A stretch of 64,000 nucleotides of DNA from Lasiosphaeria ovina (Eukaryota; Ascomycota; Sordariomycetes; Sordariales; Lasiosphaeriaceae). Within the stretch, counting starts at the first letter, position 1; each line of letters begins with the position of its first letter. Shown here piece by piece: positions 20,967 to 33,324 of the stretch. A program made the position numbers and the translations under genes. The DNA lies in NCBI GenBank assembly GCA_033439765.1, contig JAULSN010000005.1:558001-622000 (forward strand), read 5' to 3'. The notes beneath the pieces were generated by a model, which worked only from the letters and a program-made list of their open reading frames with translations, searched no databases and was not told where the DNA came from.

Positions 20967-23520
20967 ATGCCAGATTACTCACTATCGCCCCCTTCCTCTC
21001 CAGACCTTTCGTCAATCCCATCGGAAACATGGGAATGGCCGCCGCGAGTAGCGGATCGCCTTCGGCTATTGTTTGGAAGACAGTCACATTCTAGTGCCGA
21101 TGGCTCTGAAAAGTTCACGTTAACCGACGAATCCCAGAACATCCAAATAGGCCAAACGAACGGCGATTCGGACGTATTGGCCTCAGGAAATGGATCACCA
21201 CAGCATCCTTCGCCACCAGCTCATTTTTCTCATCTTTCCCCACCACCACCACCACCGTCCCCAGAGGTCCCCTTTGTAAAATGCAGTACGTGTCGAGGCA
21301 TCAACCTGCACTCGCTAATGCGGCCCGAAGGATATCGCCACCTCGGCAGCTGGGTAGAGCTTATGGACAGTGCAGAGACTTGCAAGCTTTGTCACTTGGT
21401 TTACGACGAAGGAATAGTTCACGAGGTATATCGAAGATCAAGGTATCGACGCAACGACGCTCTTTACGACATCAAGAGTCCTCTCACTTGCAAGATAGAG
21501 AATCTTAACGGGACACCCGTCATGCAGATCCGCAGCGCTGATCTCAACTTCCGTTCGAACTTGGCCATTTTCCTCAACAATGGTGAGTCGCGCATGAAAA
21601 AGCTCCTGGACGAGAAAAAATTCTTACCATATTTAGTTGCAGGCCAATCAACCCAGATCTCAGCTGTGGCTATCAACAGATGGAAAACAGTCAATCAGCA
21701 GGGTATGCACCTGGACCTAATGTCTTTGGAGAACCTAGAAATTTCTGAAGATCAACACAGAGCCAAGAAAGGTAAGATAGCACATCAAGTATGACACGCT
21801 CTTTGCTAACCTAGGTTTAGATTTAGTCCTCCGTCTCGCACCGCGCAAGCTGACAGCAACTAACTCGGACGAGAGTTTCAAAATAGCTCGTACTTGGTTA
21901 AATACGTGCTTGACAGAACACAAAAGCTGCAGTGGCTTGTCGGCCTCCACTCAAGGTGTCGCCCCAAAGGCCCGTTCTTGTCGTGGTCGCTCAAGGCTCC
22001 CAAACCGGCTCATTGATCTCGAGCATTTCGGGCCTGACGCTCTCGATGCTTGTGTTTTCACGACCGACAGCCAAGACATCAAATATGCGGCCCTCAGCTA
22101 CTGCTGGGGTACCTCGGATTTTCCAGATTACGTCACAACGCTCTTCAACTTTGATGGCAAGATACGCGTCCTTCGATATGCGGACATGCCGCGAACAATT
22201 CAGCATGCATTCCAGATCTGCCGACAGCTGAAGCTCAGATACCTGTGGGTGGATGCTATGTGCATCATCCAAGACTCCACAACCGACTGGCACTCAGAAG
22301 CGAGCAAGATGGCTGCGATATACCGAGGCTCGTACCTCACCATCGCCGCCGATGCCAGCACCAGCGTTTATGGCGGCTGCTTCAATGACCGAAGTCTTAA
22401 CCAGACCGAGCAAATGTATAAGCCGGTTCGTATTGACCACCGACTCGAAGATGGGCGGAGATCCTCGATATTCTTCTCTCCAGCGACCTACCAGAATATG
22501 GCCCATGCCACCATCGGTGGGTCACCGCTCTCGAAGCGTGGGTGGGCGTTCCAAGAGCGAGCCTTGTCTCCTCGGATCCTGCACTACACATTCGCACAGC
22601 TCTTCTGGGAGTGCTGCGAGACATACGAAGCAGAAGACGGTATTCGGTTGCTGGACGAGAGCTGGGGGCCTGTGAGGACCCTTTGCGGGTTTGTGGAGAG
22701 CGCCGCCCAGATCAGCAACAATCCGCAATACAGCAGAGATCTCTTGCTTCTCAGGTGGTACCGAGATATAGCTGAACCGTACTCGACGCGCCGGTTTACT
22801 GTCTGGTCCGACCGCTCTATCGCCTTGACCGGCATCGTCGAAGCCCTCGGCCCAAGCATTAACGCGGAATACATCGGTGGAATATGGATGCATTCACTAG
22901 AATATGGCCTTGGCTGGAAGAGAAACGGTCCTCTCCATGATATTGACACCGGTAGCCTCAATGGGAGTTCGAGAGGGGCCACCCCCAGTGGACCCAGTTT
23001 CTCCTGGATTAGCTTTCTCGGCTCAGTCTGCTGGCCAATCGATGCCAAAGAGCTTGGCAAATCTACTAGTCTCATCACACTGATCGACTACGGGTCTGGG
23101 AGTCCATTCAAGGCATCTTCGTCGAGTGACAAGGCGTCCCCGTACTCCCCAGGCGATGACTCAGGATGGCTTCGGTTGCGGGGTCGGCTGAAACCAGCCC
23201 GGATATGTATCAGTTTTGAAGATGAAGACATTTTGGACGAGATAGACTATGGTGATTGGTTACAAAATGCCTTGAAAGGGAGACCAGGCGACGAAGGGGT
23301 CGTACGGGGCGACGTGGCGCTGGATTGGTGCTTGAAGGTGGATGATGTGTTCTGCGTTCCTCTTCATCAGAATAAGGCCGGCGTGATCATGGCTCTAATT
23401 GTAGAGCGGGTCCTACTTTTGCCGGGGCAGTATGCTTGGAGGCGGATCGGATTAGCGACTGTGACGGACGTGCCTGTACATTGGAGAACTGGAAGCTCGC
23501 ATACTATCCTGCTGGTCTAG
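20967..23520 (+). CDS. HET-domain protein, 834 aa (2 exons)
   Basis: Exon 1 20967-21771, intron 21772-21820 (GTAAGA donor, GCTAAC branch; an acceptor at 21814 is also in frame), exon 2 21821-23520. Residues 1-105 are Ser/Pro-rich; a Cys pair CSTCRGINLHSL and CKLCHLVYDEG follow. The HET core begins near 355: IKYAALSYCWG, then LRYLWVDAMCIIQD and EASKMAAIYRGSYLTIAAD, all three canonical HET motifs, then GWAFQERALSPRILHY. HET proteins trigger programmed death of fused cells after non-self recognition and are TIR-like in fold. Length is normal for a fungal HET protein and there are no breaks, so it is probably functional. What it recognises cannot be told. Confidence 0.9.
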
Positions 23521-23808
23521 AATTAGATCAATAAACGGACTTCATTTGTCTTGTTCGCCTAGTGAGCCCTTGACCATTCTTGAATCTGGCCCGGCCGCTA
23601 CACGTCCCATCTAGGTCTTCATCTTGTCAATGTCTGCCCTTGCGTCATCAACAGCACCTAGGAATAACTTGGTGTATTTGAAAACTATCCAAAATCTTGC
23701 AGATTCACGAACCTAACCTTGTCGTCTATCCACTCCCAAAGCTTCCCTCTTCCCAAACCCACTCACGCCCAAAGCATCCCCCTCTCCAAAACTCGCATCC
23801 ACCCCACC

Positions 23809-25746
23809 TCACCGCCTCACCCACTTCAAATGAATAGCCTTCTTATCCCTTGGCCTCAGCGTAATAGTAGGCTGACTATCCTCCAACACACCCAACAACC
23901 TCTTCCTCGCCTGCTCCAACGTCTCTCCCTCCTCGAGCGCCGGCAACACTGAGCACGACCTAAGAAAAGTCGACAGCACCGCGGCAACCTCGACCTGCGC
24001 CATCTTCTGGCCGGGGCAAACGCGCGGGCCAATCGACCAGGGGACATAGGCGCCCGGCCGCGGCGTGATGAAGGGGTTGGGTGCGCCGGGCGCGGCGCCG
24101 GGATCGAACCATCTCGTGGGGCGGAACTCGTCGACGTCAGGACCCCAGAAGCGCGCGTCGCGGTGGGGGATGGGCGAGCAGATGTAGGCGTCGACGGGGG
24201 CGACGAGTTCGTAGGAGACGCCGTTGGTGTCGGTGAGGATGGAGGATTCTTTGGACAGTTCGCGCGCCATGTGGACGATCATGGTGTAAAGGCGGAGGAC
24301 TTCGAACTGGAGGGTGCGTTAGTCTCTGTCAAGAAGGGAGTCGGCTCAGGAGAACGAGAGGGATCGGGAGCTGAATTTACCGTGAAAGCTTGGCAGCGGG
24401 TGAGTTTGGGGAAGATGGTGTTGTAATCGACTGGCGTGTCGTCTTTGGGGTCGATAGGTCCCAAGACGTCGTCCAACTGGGCCTGGATCCAGGTTTGCCA
24501 TTCCGGATAGATGGCGAGCAGAGCGATCGAGTATGTCATGGTGAAAGCAGTCGTGTCGAGGCCGGCAAGCGTGAACTGAAACAGGTTGCCAAACATTTCA
24601 TTTTGGGTCAGGTACTGCTTTCCGGCGGCGCCGTTGGACTTGGGTGCGTGGCCGTTGGTGCTCCTAGCCTCGTCGGAAAGGCGGACGAGGACGCTGGCGA
24701 TGGTCTCTCGAGGCTGGGATTCGTCGGCAGAGTGGCCCGAGGGGCGCTGGGCCGTCTGCGCCGCCCGCACGCTGTCGAGCAGCGACTGAGCGAGAACAGG
24801 CATCTTGTCGAGCACATCTGCTACCATGTGGATCTGCTTGGGCATGAAACGGGACCGCAAGATGCTTTTTGGGACATGAGAGGCGGCGATGATGAACTCG
24901 GCCAGGAACGAGACGGCATCCGTGTACCCGATGTCGGCATCGGGGTCGCTGGGCAGCTCCGAGATTTTCCACGGCTGGGGTTGGCCGTAGGCGACGGCGC
25001 CGAGAACATGAGTGGCAATGGCGCGGACGCCGTCGGCGCTGTCACGGGACTCCCCGCCCGGCTGGGCGAGCATGTACGATGCCATCTGGCGCGCCTGGAG
25101 GCTGCTCTCGTCCCATACGAGCTTACTGATGCGCTCATTGAGGCTCGGGGCGACTATGCGGCGCTGGCGTTGCCATTGCTCGCCGTTTGACTACACAGGA
25201 CAATGAGTAAGTACAAGGCCAGCCCCGAGCGATAGTTGATTACTGACCGAGGACAGGTTTTGGCCGACGATGCCTAAGATGTTGATGGCCCGTTTCTCCT
25301 GCACCCAGACATTGGCGCGAGATAGAATACAGTGAATCATAGCGGCATCGCCACAGTGCAGACGAATCACGACGGGCGTGACGACGAGAAACGAGGGCCC
25401 GATGCGACGGGCAATGCTAGAACGGTTCCAAAACTCATACCCATATGTCGTCACGGTCAAGACGTCGCGAACATAGCCGGGGCCAAGTCGGCTTTCCCAG
25501 AACGGTCGCAAGGGATTGGCGAAAACGACATAGAAAGCCTGTTTGCCCAAGTACCATGGTGAGCATCAATTCACGAGAAAATCAAGATGAAAGTCTGCAC
25601 CCTACACTGTCAATATTCCAGGGGATGACGATCATAGGGAGGCCGACTCGTTTGGCGACACGGTAATTGCGCAGCAGGCCCCAAGCCGACGTCACCACCC
25701 ACCACAGAGGAATAAGCGCGAGGCCCGCGTATAGATATTGCATCAT
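23809..25746 (-). CDS. Cytochrome P450, 579 aa (4 exons)
   Basis: Exons 25746-25606, 25538-25248, 25190-24381 and 24306-23809 join in frame (47, 97, 270 and 165 codons). The N-terminus is a membrane anchor (LYAGLALIPLWWVVTSAWGL). SNGEQWQRQRRIVAP is the C-helix WxxxR region, AGLDTTAFTM the I-helix oxygen-binding motif, FEVLRL the ExxR motif (Glu416, Arg419), and WSIGPRVCPGQ the haem loop with Cys near 511; the usual first Phe is Trp. It is an ER monooxygenase that needs CPR as electron donor. An isolated P450 with no backbone enzyme nearby gives no hint of a secondary-metabolite cluster. Substrate unknown. Confidence 0.9.
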
Positions 25747-26318
25747 GTCGAAGTTGTATCCAGCCGTGTAGCCAGTTGGTGGTTGAAAAAAGTTTGCGAA
25801 GGTGGGAGGTCAGTTGAACTTTGGCAGATGAAGACGGGAACGTCGGTCGAGGGTGCCAAGCTTTTACCCCTTGCCCTCCGTGACATGTCAGCTCGACATA
25901 CCCGTGTTGGCAGATACTGGTGATAACCAATCAATTCTTCGGAAGAATCCGAAGTGCTGACCACAACAGGGGCACAAACCAAACTCCCCTGCATTGTTGG
26001 AATCTGCGCCTCACGCTAAGAGGACGCGTTCTGGGTGGGGCTCGACGATTGCCTAGATAAGGCTAATAATCCCCAAGCGAGTACCACCTAATGCTGTTCC
26101 TGTAATGTTGAAAGTCAACGCAACCAACTCCCTGGCGTAGTGCCCCTCTGCATGATCGTTCATCGACCCACCCTCCTACTCAGTCTCCAAGCGATGGGTA
26201 ACAACACACCCACAAAAAACCCTAATTAACGGACGGACTGTAAGTATCACCGCGTTATGCAGAGGATGAGCTGCAACATACCGGCTACAAATATAGCGGC
26301 TCTGGGATGGGCGGTATT
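25747..26318. other. Intergenic, P450 promoter side
   Basis: No gene seen. Promoter of the P450 should lie at 25747-26000. Confidence 0.4.
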
Positions 26319-26351
26319 GTCACGGCAGGTGCTGCAGTGGCCATATATAGC
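26319..26351 (+). repeat. 33-bp direct repeat, copy 1
   Basis: Begins GTCACGGCAGGTGCTGCAGT and ends ATATATAGC. The identical string recurs at 26685-26717, where it is followed directly by ACGCCGTCATA; in copy 1 about 83 bp intervene before that same string. Confidence 0.8.
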
Positions 26352-26403
26352 CCACTACGGTCGCAAGTAGGTAACTTGCGATTCTAGACATCCTTTTGGA
26401 AGG

Positions 26404-26489
26404 TTGGCGCAGTGGTATGGTGGGCCCACTGAGCACGCCGTCATAATCGCAAGTTACTCGGCTACGGGTTCGAACCCTGTAGTTGGAAA
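26404..26489 (+). tRNA. tRNA-like sequence, probably pseudo-tRNA-Met or SINE head
   Basis: Contains a good A box (TGGCGCAGTGG), a CAT in an anticodon-like loop (GTCATAATC) and a perfect B box and T arm (ACGGG TTCGAAC CCTGT). I could not form the acceptor stem: the sequence before the A box does not pair with AGTTGGA after the T arm. So it is more likely a decayed tRNA or the RNA polymerase III promoter of a tRNA-derived element than a working tRNA. Confidence 0.35.
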
Positions 26490-29400
26490 AGTCGCTTGAT
26501 GCACGAGGGTGCAATGTCTGCAATAATACCTCTCCTCTCTGTGCTCGCTTCTTTTCGGGTGTTATATATATGACGAACCGGTATATAGAGCTCCCGAACT
26601 AAATGTTCGAGCGATCCCTCGATGCGTGAGGCGCGGGGCGGGGGTCGAGGTTCGGGGCGAACCTCTAGTATACCGGGGGGTAGTGTCACGGCAGGTGCTG
26701 CAGTGGCCATATATAGCACGCCGTCATAGGTATCCTGTTTCACAGCTTTTGTAGCCGCTTTGTCGCCAATAAGCTGCGGAAGCCGCTGCTTATCCTCCAC
26801 TTGCGTAACCGCCTTGTCGTCAATAAGCCGCAGAAGCCGCAGCTTATTCTCCAATCCGGACTGCTCGATCCAACCGCGGAGCGAAATCTTGACCTCCTGG
26901 CCTTTTGCTAGGCGCTTCCATTCTTGGTTCCTGGGTTTAAACCTCAGGATATAGGTGTTGTTGGAACCGGCACCCATATCGACAACAGCTTGAATACATT
27001 CTAGATTTCCGTCGTCAAGGCTGGCCAACCTTTCCTGTGGCCCGTCGGCATCGCATTGAGAAGCTCTCCTTGGTGCAATCCATTTCACTGTGGCCGAGAA
27101 ATTGCTATCGGCCCCGCGCACCAGGAACCGCTCGGCAACCTCTTCGAATCTTGATGTCCGCTCCTTTTCCGAGGTACTGGCCCCATGAAGCCAGTTCAGC
27201 AGTTCCCCCGTAAGATATTGATGCCAGAAAGTTAGCCTTAATTTCTTCGGCACGCCCACCCTCACTGTTCCCTTCAGCCCTGGAACCTCGAGGAGAGGTA
27301 GCAGCCGAGTTCTTGTGTCGACTGCGATCATCCGTCGAATGAATAGAGTATCTAGTACCTCATAAACAGGTTTCTTCCCTGCCAAAGCAATGCAGGCCAC
27401 CACAACCGCCGTGGCGGGATCTTCGGTAAGCTGGAGCTGATTGCGCTCAATTTCTCGAACGGCACACTTGTAGTTGCCGTAGTAGCATGCGAAATAGAGC
27501 AAAGGTCCACGTACTCCAAACATGATGCTATCCTCGGGTGTATACCATGAGCGGGTGTCTTGGGGTAGCGAAATGGGTGTTAGGATGTGGAATGTGAATG
27601 GGCCGTAATTCAAAAGCAGACTTGAATTTAGATGTTTATGCCCGTGCAAAGACTCCCCGAAACAACCGGCCTCGTCGGACCCTAGGAAATCGCCCCAAGA
27701 TGACCCTTTAGCGGTGAGTCTAGCAGCACTAGACCCTATGAACTCCAGGATGGGCTGTGATTGTTCTTCATCCTTTAACTCCATGATAATTTGGATCAAG
27801 GGTTCGATGACACTCTGTTTCCTAAGGCCGCGAAATCCCCAGAGCCGGAGCGTGGCAAGAGCAAGCTGCGCGAGGGCGCCGGCGGTGTCGAATTCCGCGA
27901 GTTGTGACGTCATTTCGGCATGAACCCGAGGCGAATTGAGGAACTCGGGTATTGATCGGTGCGTGTAGTCAATGGTGCAGTCGCCCTCGAGGAGAGGAGT
28001 CGCCTCTGTCAGTCCTCGGTACCACCCATTCAGCCTTTTTAACGTGTATGCAGCTCTTTCTTTTAAAGATGGTATGTCAAATCTCTTCGTGAAGTCGCCC
28101 CGCAGAGCAAATTCACTGTCGCTCTCATAGTCCTCCAGGAAGGGCACTCCGACCAATGAGAGCAGAGCAATGTCATCTGAGGAATAGAATTTTGACAATT
28201 GTATCAGGGCGAGAACTTGGTATGCCTTCATGTGCATCGATCCATGGTGAAACAGGTCGTTTACCTCTTTAGGAAGGGTGTCCAGAACTTTCTCAGGTTG
28301 CCGGTCGTGGCTCCACTCTCTATCTGCTCGCGAAATAGCTTAACCACCAGCGCCACCCAGAGAAATATACCATGTGACTTTTCCAAGATCTCTCTGACGA
28401 GTAGAACCTTTTCTTTGGTGTCTTCGAAGTGGTCTAGTTTATCTTCGACATATTTCTTCATATCGAATCTCGTCAGTTGTGGAGACAAAGACGCGTGTCA
28501 GCTGGGAAAGCGTTCATGAAGACGTTATCCTCACGGCTGGACGCACATAGCTTCACGGCACCGGGAGATGCTTTGCGCCAATTGTTCAACAGATCGACCA
28601 TGTGGCGCCGGTCGTGTTGTGCCGTTTCCGCATACTCGTCGAGACCGTCGATGAGGAAGCAGAAGCAGTGGCTGTCGCGGAGCGTTGTGTTGCGCGATAC
28701 TAGCTGGTTAAAGGCTAACAAAATTACACTCGGTGGAATGGAAATCGGAGACTCGTCGTGCTAGGGCGTATTATTGGCCGAACTCCATGGTTCAGGAAGA
28801 ACGTCAGGAATTATCTTAGGGCAGCTGGTCAGGATATCGTGGAGGAGTGAACGCAAGAGTCCAGGCAAGGACCTTTGCAGCTCTGAACCCGGTTTCCAAA
28901 AGAAGAAGGTGGCGAAAACGAGCTTTCGATCTCCTCTGACGGGTTAATATCAGAAAAGAAGCGTCCTGGGTGCTTGGAAATAATTACCTGCCCAAATCTT
29001 CAATCCTTCATTTGTTTCCGGGCATTGAGCTAGGAATTTCATGATGGTCGACTTCCCGGATCCTAGCTTGCCGGCCACATGGAGGACACCGTCCTGCGAC
29101 CGAAGCTAGCTGGCAAAAGTCTGCCTGGCCATGGCACGCATATCTCTCTCTTCTTGGTCAAAGTATTTAGAGTTGGGCCCCTCTTTTACAATCCACTGAA
29201 AGGTTTTGGCATGTGGATCGTTGACCGCATCATAACGCTGTCTCATGTCTTCGAACGACAGAGTTCGCAAAACCCGCCGGCGGGCCCCGGCAGATAGCGC
29301 ATCTTCGTGCAGGCCTATCAGCCGATGGAAATCGCCCAAGACTCTATGGTCAACGCAGGTAACATGAAGACCCTGGCGCAGGTGGTCTAGGCCAACTTGT

Positions 29401-29903
29401 AATTGCTGGAACATTGCAGCGTCTTTGGTAGATGCATTCGCTAGAGCGCCTAGTAGGGCCTCGGTCCGGCGGCCCATGTGATGGGCAGGCTCCAGGTGCA
29501 GCTGGCCGCGACATGCGTCTAGCCTTGCCTCGAGATCATTGATGCTGTCCTCGTGGAGTTTGGTCCTGACGGCCGCCCGAATGGTTTGAACCCTGGAGCT
29601 GGGGTCCTTAGGCTTGAGCCGCTCCAGAAGGTGAACCAGTTGATCCGATACGGCGCGGCATCCGAAGGCCAAGTGGAGCAGGTCGCGGTCCTTAAGGGCA
29701 ACCGTTTCTGGCGCTGGTAGGTGGTTGCTCAGACGGGAGGCGAATCGCTGCATCTGAGCGACGACGAACTCCCGGCTATGGCTCCCTGCTTCGTCGGAGC
29801 GGAGCGCATCGTGGATTTGGATTGCGCCTTTGACCTGGCTAGTGCTGAATGTGACGAAGGATAGAGCCGCGGAAACGATGCCGATGGCCGTGACTGGATC
29901 CAT
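26462..29903 (-). pseudogene. NACHT-type NLR (STAND NTPase), broken
   Basis: Start MDPVTAIGIVSAALSFVTF at 29903, the usual opening of fungal NACHT N-terminal domains. A helical region follows to a TAG at 29108-29106, which stands where the intact paralogue at 37310-40633 has Trp (FTEWLNAGSGVFHIVG versus FAS-stop-LRSQDGVLHVAG). Then come Walker A GKLGSGKS, a likely intron after GLKIWA, FATFFFWKPGSE, a second TAG at 28763-28761, and Walker B CFLIDGLDEYAE. Frame breaks occur near 28475-28480 (LHN to LTRFD) and 28285-28295 (before LPKEVNDLF). The remaining 590 codons to 26462 are open and have Gln/Lys repeats and the 33-bp repeat near the end. NLRs of this class are innate-immune or incompatibility receptors; this copy is non-functional unless edited. 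Confidence 0.8.
26685..26717 (+). repeat. 33-bp direct repeat, copy 2
   Basis: Identical to 26319-26351. Lies inside the C-terminal frame of the NLR pseudogene, where it encodes MATAAPAVT on the minus strand. Confidence 0.8.
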
Positions 29904-31070
29904 GGGTGTGATTCTGAGATACGGTAGAGACAATTGGTTGACACTTGACACACAGTCACAGGACGAGTTGGGTTGGGCAGGTTGGGAGTTTACGGGGGAT
30001 GTGCTAAGCCAAACTGCGCTCTTCTGTAGCCAGAGGCAATTTCCAAGTTCCAACTCAGCCGCAATCGCACATGATATTTTGGTTGGCTAACCACCTTTGC
30101 AGAAGATGCGCCTGGCAAAATTGGACTATCTCATCACGATTTATTGCCGAAGTGCGTTTCCCACAGGAAAGGAAGTCGTGCATTGTCCTGAGGCCGGGAA
30201 CCCGCTAGGCTCCTTCTATGATAGGTCATCCTTGTGGCTTGACGATCCCCTGCGTCTGTACTACCCGACCGCCAATTGACTGTAAACAGAGGTTAAAACT
30301 TACCAATTACGCCTTGCTACTACGTAATTACAACACTGGAATACGACCCATTGAGAATTATTGTCTCGTCTTGCTGAATCATTCTCAAAGTTCATTTCAG
30401 CGGAAAGAAGGGGATGACAGCCCCTGCAGCTATTACTCTGACGTAGGTGATTGCTGACGGGACATTCTGTCGATTTTGCAGCCGTTGGAAGCGGGTGCAT
30501 AACTACCCCTTACCGACCCCAAAAGCAAAGAGCCACCTTGGGCATGATTTCAAAATATCACAAGAAATGCCGATGCGTGCTCTTTTTCTCTTCGGTAAAA
30601 TTTAAAAACGAAATCAGTGCCACATTTGCTCCAGCACCATGCCCCTATCTTCCACGTCGCCAAGCAGCTCGCTAACCACATACGTATCCGCGGGCCGCGG
30701 CCGTGTCCGGGAATGGGGCCGAGCACGTGACGCGCGTCGGCAATACGGTCAGATTATCCCTGACTGCTTTTTTTTGCGCCGCACAGATTCTTTTCCTTCG
30801 ACCTCCATTTCCCGCTCTGCGTAGATCGTAGAAGTCCACGTCAATGCCACGCAATTGCGCCAATTGCAGTGAATTGGCTTCCCAGCGGCGTTAGATTCAG
30901 CAGACCCAATTGGCCGTGCAGTGACAGACTCGGCTCGTGGTCTCGTCCATCGCGAAAACGCCGCGAGGACTGCTCCAATTGCGACGCGGCCCAAAAACAG
31001 AAAATTTAAAAAAGCAAGCGCCACGAGGTAATTTCGCCGCATTGCAGGCAATCCTTGACCGCCCACCACC
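29904..31070. other. Divergent promoter region of NLR relic and C9-methyltransferase
   Basis: No gene. Three to four CAATTG palindromes lie at 30852, 30861, 30907 and 30976, upstream of ATG 31071, with three more in the first intron. Confidence 0.45.
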
Positions 31071-32757
31071 ATGACTGCTTCCCAGAAGCGCCAGGGCGAG
31101 GAGCTCGAGGGCGACATCGCCTTCATCGCCACTCCCCCGGCTGTAGCCTCAAAGTTTGCGACGGGCGAGGACTGCGGCGTCGAAACCACCAATGTGAGCA
31201 TCATGCAATTGACCGCTCCATACCGCGTCAATTGGCACCAATTGATTGCCAGTTCATCCATGCTGACCCCAGCTGAAGTCCCCTGCCATCCATAATGCTC
31301 CCCTACCTGCCGAGGGCCCTGGCAGTGAGTCCTTCAACAACTACATCTTCGCGGCGCTGCTCTTCGGCGTGCCCGTCTTTCTCGCCCGCAGCCTCGGCGG
31401 CGGCTTCAAGACGAGCATCTTCTTCATCCTGGTCCTGTTCGTGCCGATTGTGATCGCTGTCTGGTTTGTGAGCTCGCGTTTCTCGCCGCGCATCAACGAC
31501 AAGGTCAAGCTGCCCGGCCGCCCCGTCGAGCACTACATCACCTTCAAGAAGGACGAGGACCGCCAGAAATGGAGAGGCCGCAACAAGATCCCCATCAAGA
31601 CATTTTACGAAATGTACTTTGACGGCGAAGTCGAATTCAACGGTGACTGCCTCGATATTCTGGAGTACCGCCATGACTGGGCTAGCTTCGCCTTCACCTG
31701 GCCTCTGTTCCAGTTCATCTTCTTGACCTTTTTCGTCGATGTGCTCTTTCACTCGCGCAAGCAGGACGAGGAGCAGGTCCGCCCAAATTACGACCGCGGC
31801 AACGACCACTACTCATTCTTCCTTGGGCCCCGTATGGTATACACCAGCGGTGTCATCTCCGACACCACCCGCGAGGAGACGCTCGAGGAGATGCAGGACA
31901 ACAAGATGGCTGTCGTTTGCGAGAAGCTTGGCCTCAAGAAGGGGGAGTCACTTTTGGACATTGGCTGCGGCTGGGGCACCCTCGCTAGATTCGCCAGCGT
32001 TAACTACGGCGCCCACGTCACGGGCGCGACCCTCGCCCGCAACCAGGCCGCCTGGGGTAACGACGCCCTCCGCCGCGCCGGCATCCCTGAAAGCCAGAGC
32101 AACCTACTTTGCATGGACTACCGCGACATCCCGACCAGGAAATTCAACAAGATTTCCCAGCTCGAGATGGGCGAGCACGTGGGGATCCGCAGACTCTCGA
32201 CCTTCTTCCGCCAGTGCTATGACATGCTCGAGGACGACGGCGCCATGTACGTCCAGCTCTCTGGTCTGCGGAAGGCGTGGCAATACGAGGATTTTGTCTG
32301 GGGCCTTTTCCTGAACAAGTACATCTTCCCCGGCGCCGACGCCTCGACTCCGCTTGCCAACTACGTTAGCGCCCTCGAGAGCGCCGGATGGGAGATCAAG
32401 AGGTGAGTTTGGCGGCCCCAAAACGGGAAACAAGTTTTCGGTTACTAACCCCCGCTCGCTAGCATCGACACGGTTGGCGTGCACTACTCGGGTACCCTGT
32501 GGCGCTGGTACCGCAACTGGCTCGGCAACGGCGAGACCATCAAGGCCAAGTACGGCCTGCGCTGGTACCGCATCTGGGAGCTCTTCCTGGCCTGGTCCAC
32601 TATCGCGTCGCGCCAGGGCAGCGCCACCTGCTACCAGATGCTTGTGGTCAAGAACTTGAACTCCACCCACCGCATCAACGGCGTCCCGTCCCAGTACGGT
32701 CTCCACGGCGCCCTTGCCGCAGCCCGCGCTGCCGGCAAGGCCATCTTGAAGCAGTAG
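31071..32757 (+). CDS. MTS1: Sphingolipid C9-methyltransferase, 515 aa (3 exons)
   Basis: Exons 31071-31193, 31273-32402 and 32463-32757 join in frame. I chose the acceptor at 31272 because it restores KSPAIHNAPLPAEGPGSE, typical of this family; the AG at 31314 is also in frame. Two N-terminal membrane segments (FAALLFGVPVFLA; SIFFILVLFVPIVIAVWF) and a third near 166-185 precede the SAM-binding motif LLDIGCGWGTLARFA (about 268-282). YDRGNDHYSFFLGPRMVYTSG and MDYRDIP follow the cyclopropane-fatty-acid-synthase fold. The enzyme adds the C9 methyl to the sphingoid base of fungal glucosylceramide at the ER/Golgi; loss affects growth and virulence in known fungi. Length fits the family and nothing is broken. 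Confidence 0.92.
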
Positions 32758-33324
32758 ACTTGGATCTATGGGCGGCGACTTGACAGAGACGGGAGACCGG
32801 AAGATTAATGTTTGAACTACTTTTGGCATTATCAACCCGAGTGTGTCATTCAATCCGGGACCCAATACCTCACACACTCGATAGATTAAGAAGGGACTAA
32901 TTAGAAAGCGGGGCTTTTTTACCGGGTGTTGATTCCCTCAGTTTAGCATGCGATTGATTGACTGAATGAGAACTTTGTTCCAATAATTACTTTCTGGCTC
33001 CCGAGTTTTTGTGACTTGGTCTTCACTAGTTCCAGCTTGAAATCTGTTGGAACTCCTGGGCGAGAGAATAGAGGTGGGCTGCAAACAAGGTGGAGTTCGC
33101 AAGCAATTTAACTTCAAAGCGATCTCGGGTCTGACAGACGTCACAAGCTAGCGTTGCAACACAGCCAGCCGACCAATCCTATGCGGCGGGTTGATTCTAA
33201 CTCTCCTACTGTGAGGGATGCATCTACATACATGTCTGAACTTACCCCGCCTCCGTAGACAGTGTGGCCATTTGCGAACAAATGTTCACAGCCCGAACCA
33301 AAGTCCCTCTATCACAGACCTAAA
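32758..33324. other. Intergenic
   Basis: 3' flank of the methyltransferase and promoter of the FAD oxidase; nothing else recognised. Confidence 0.4.
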
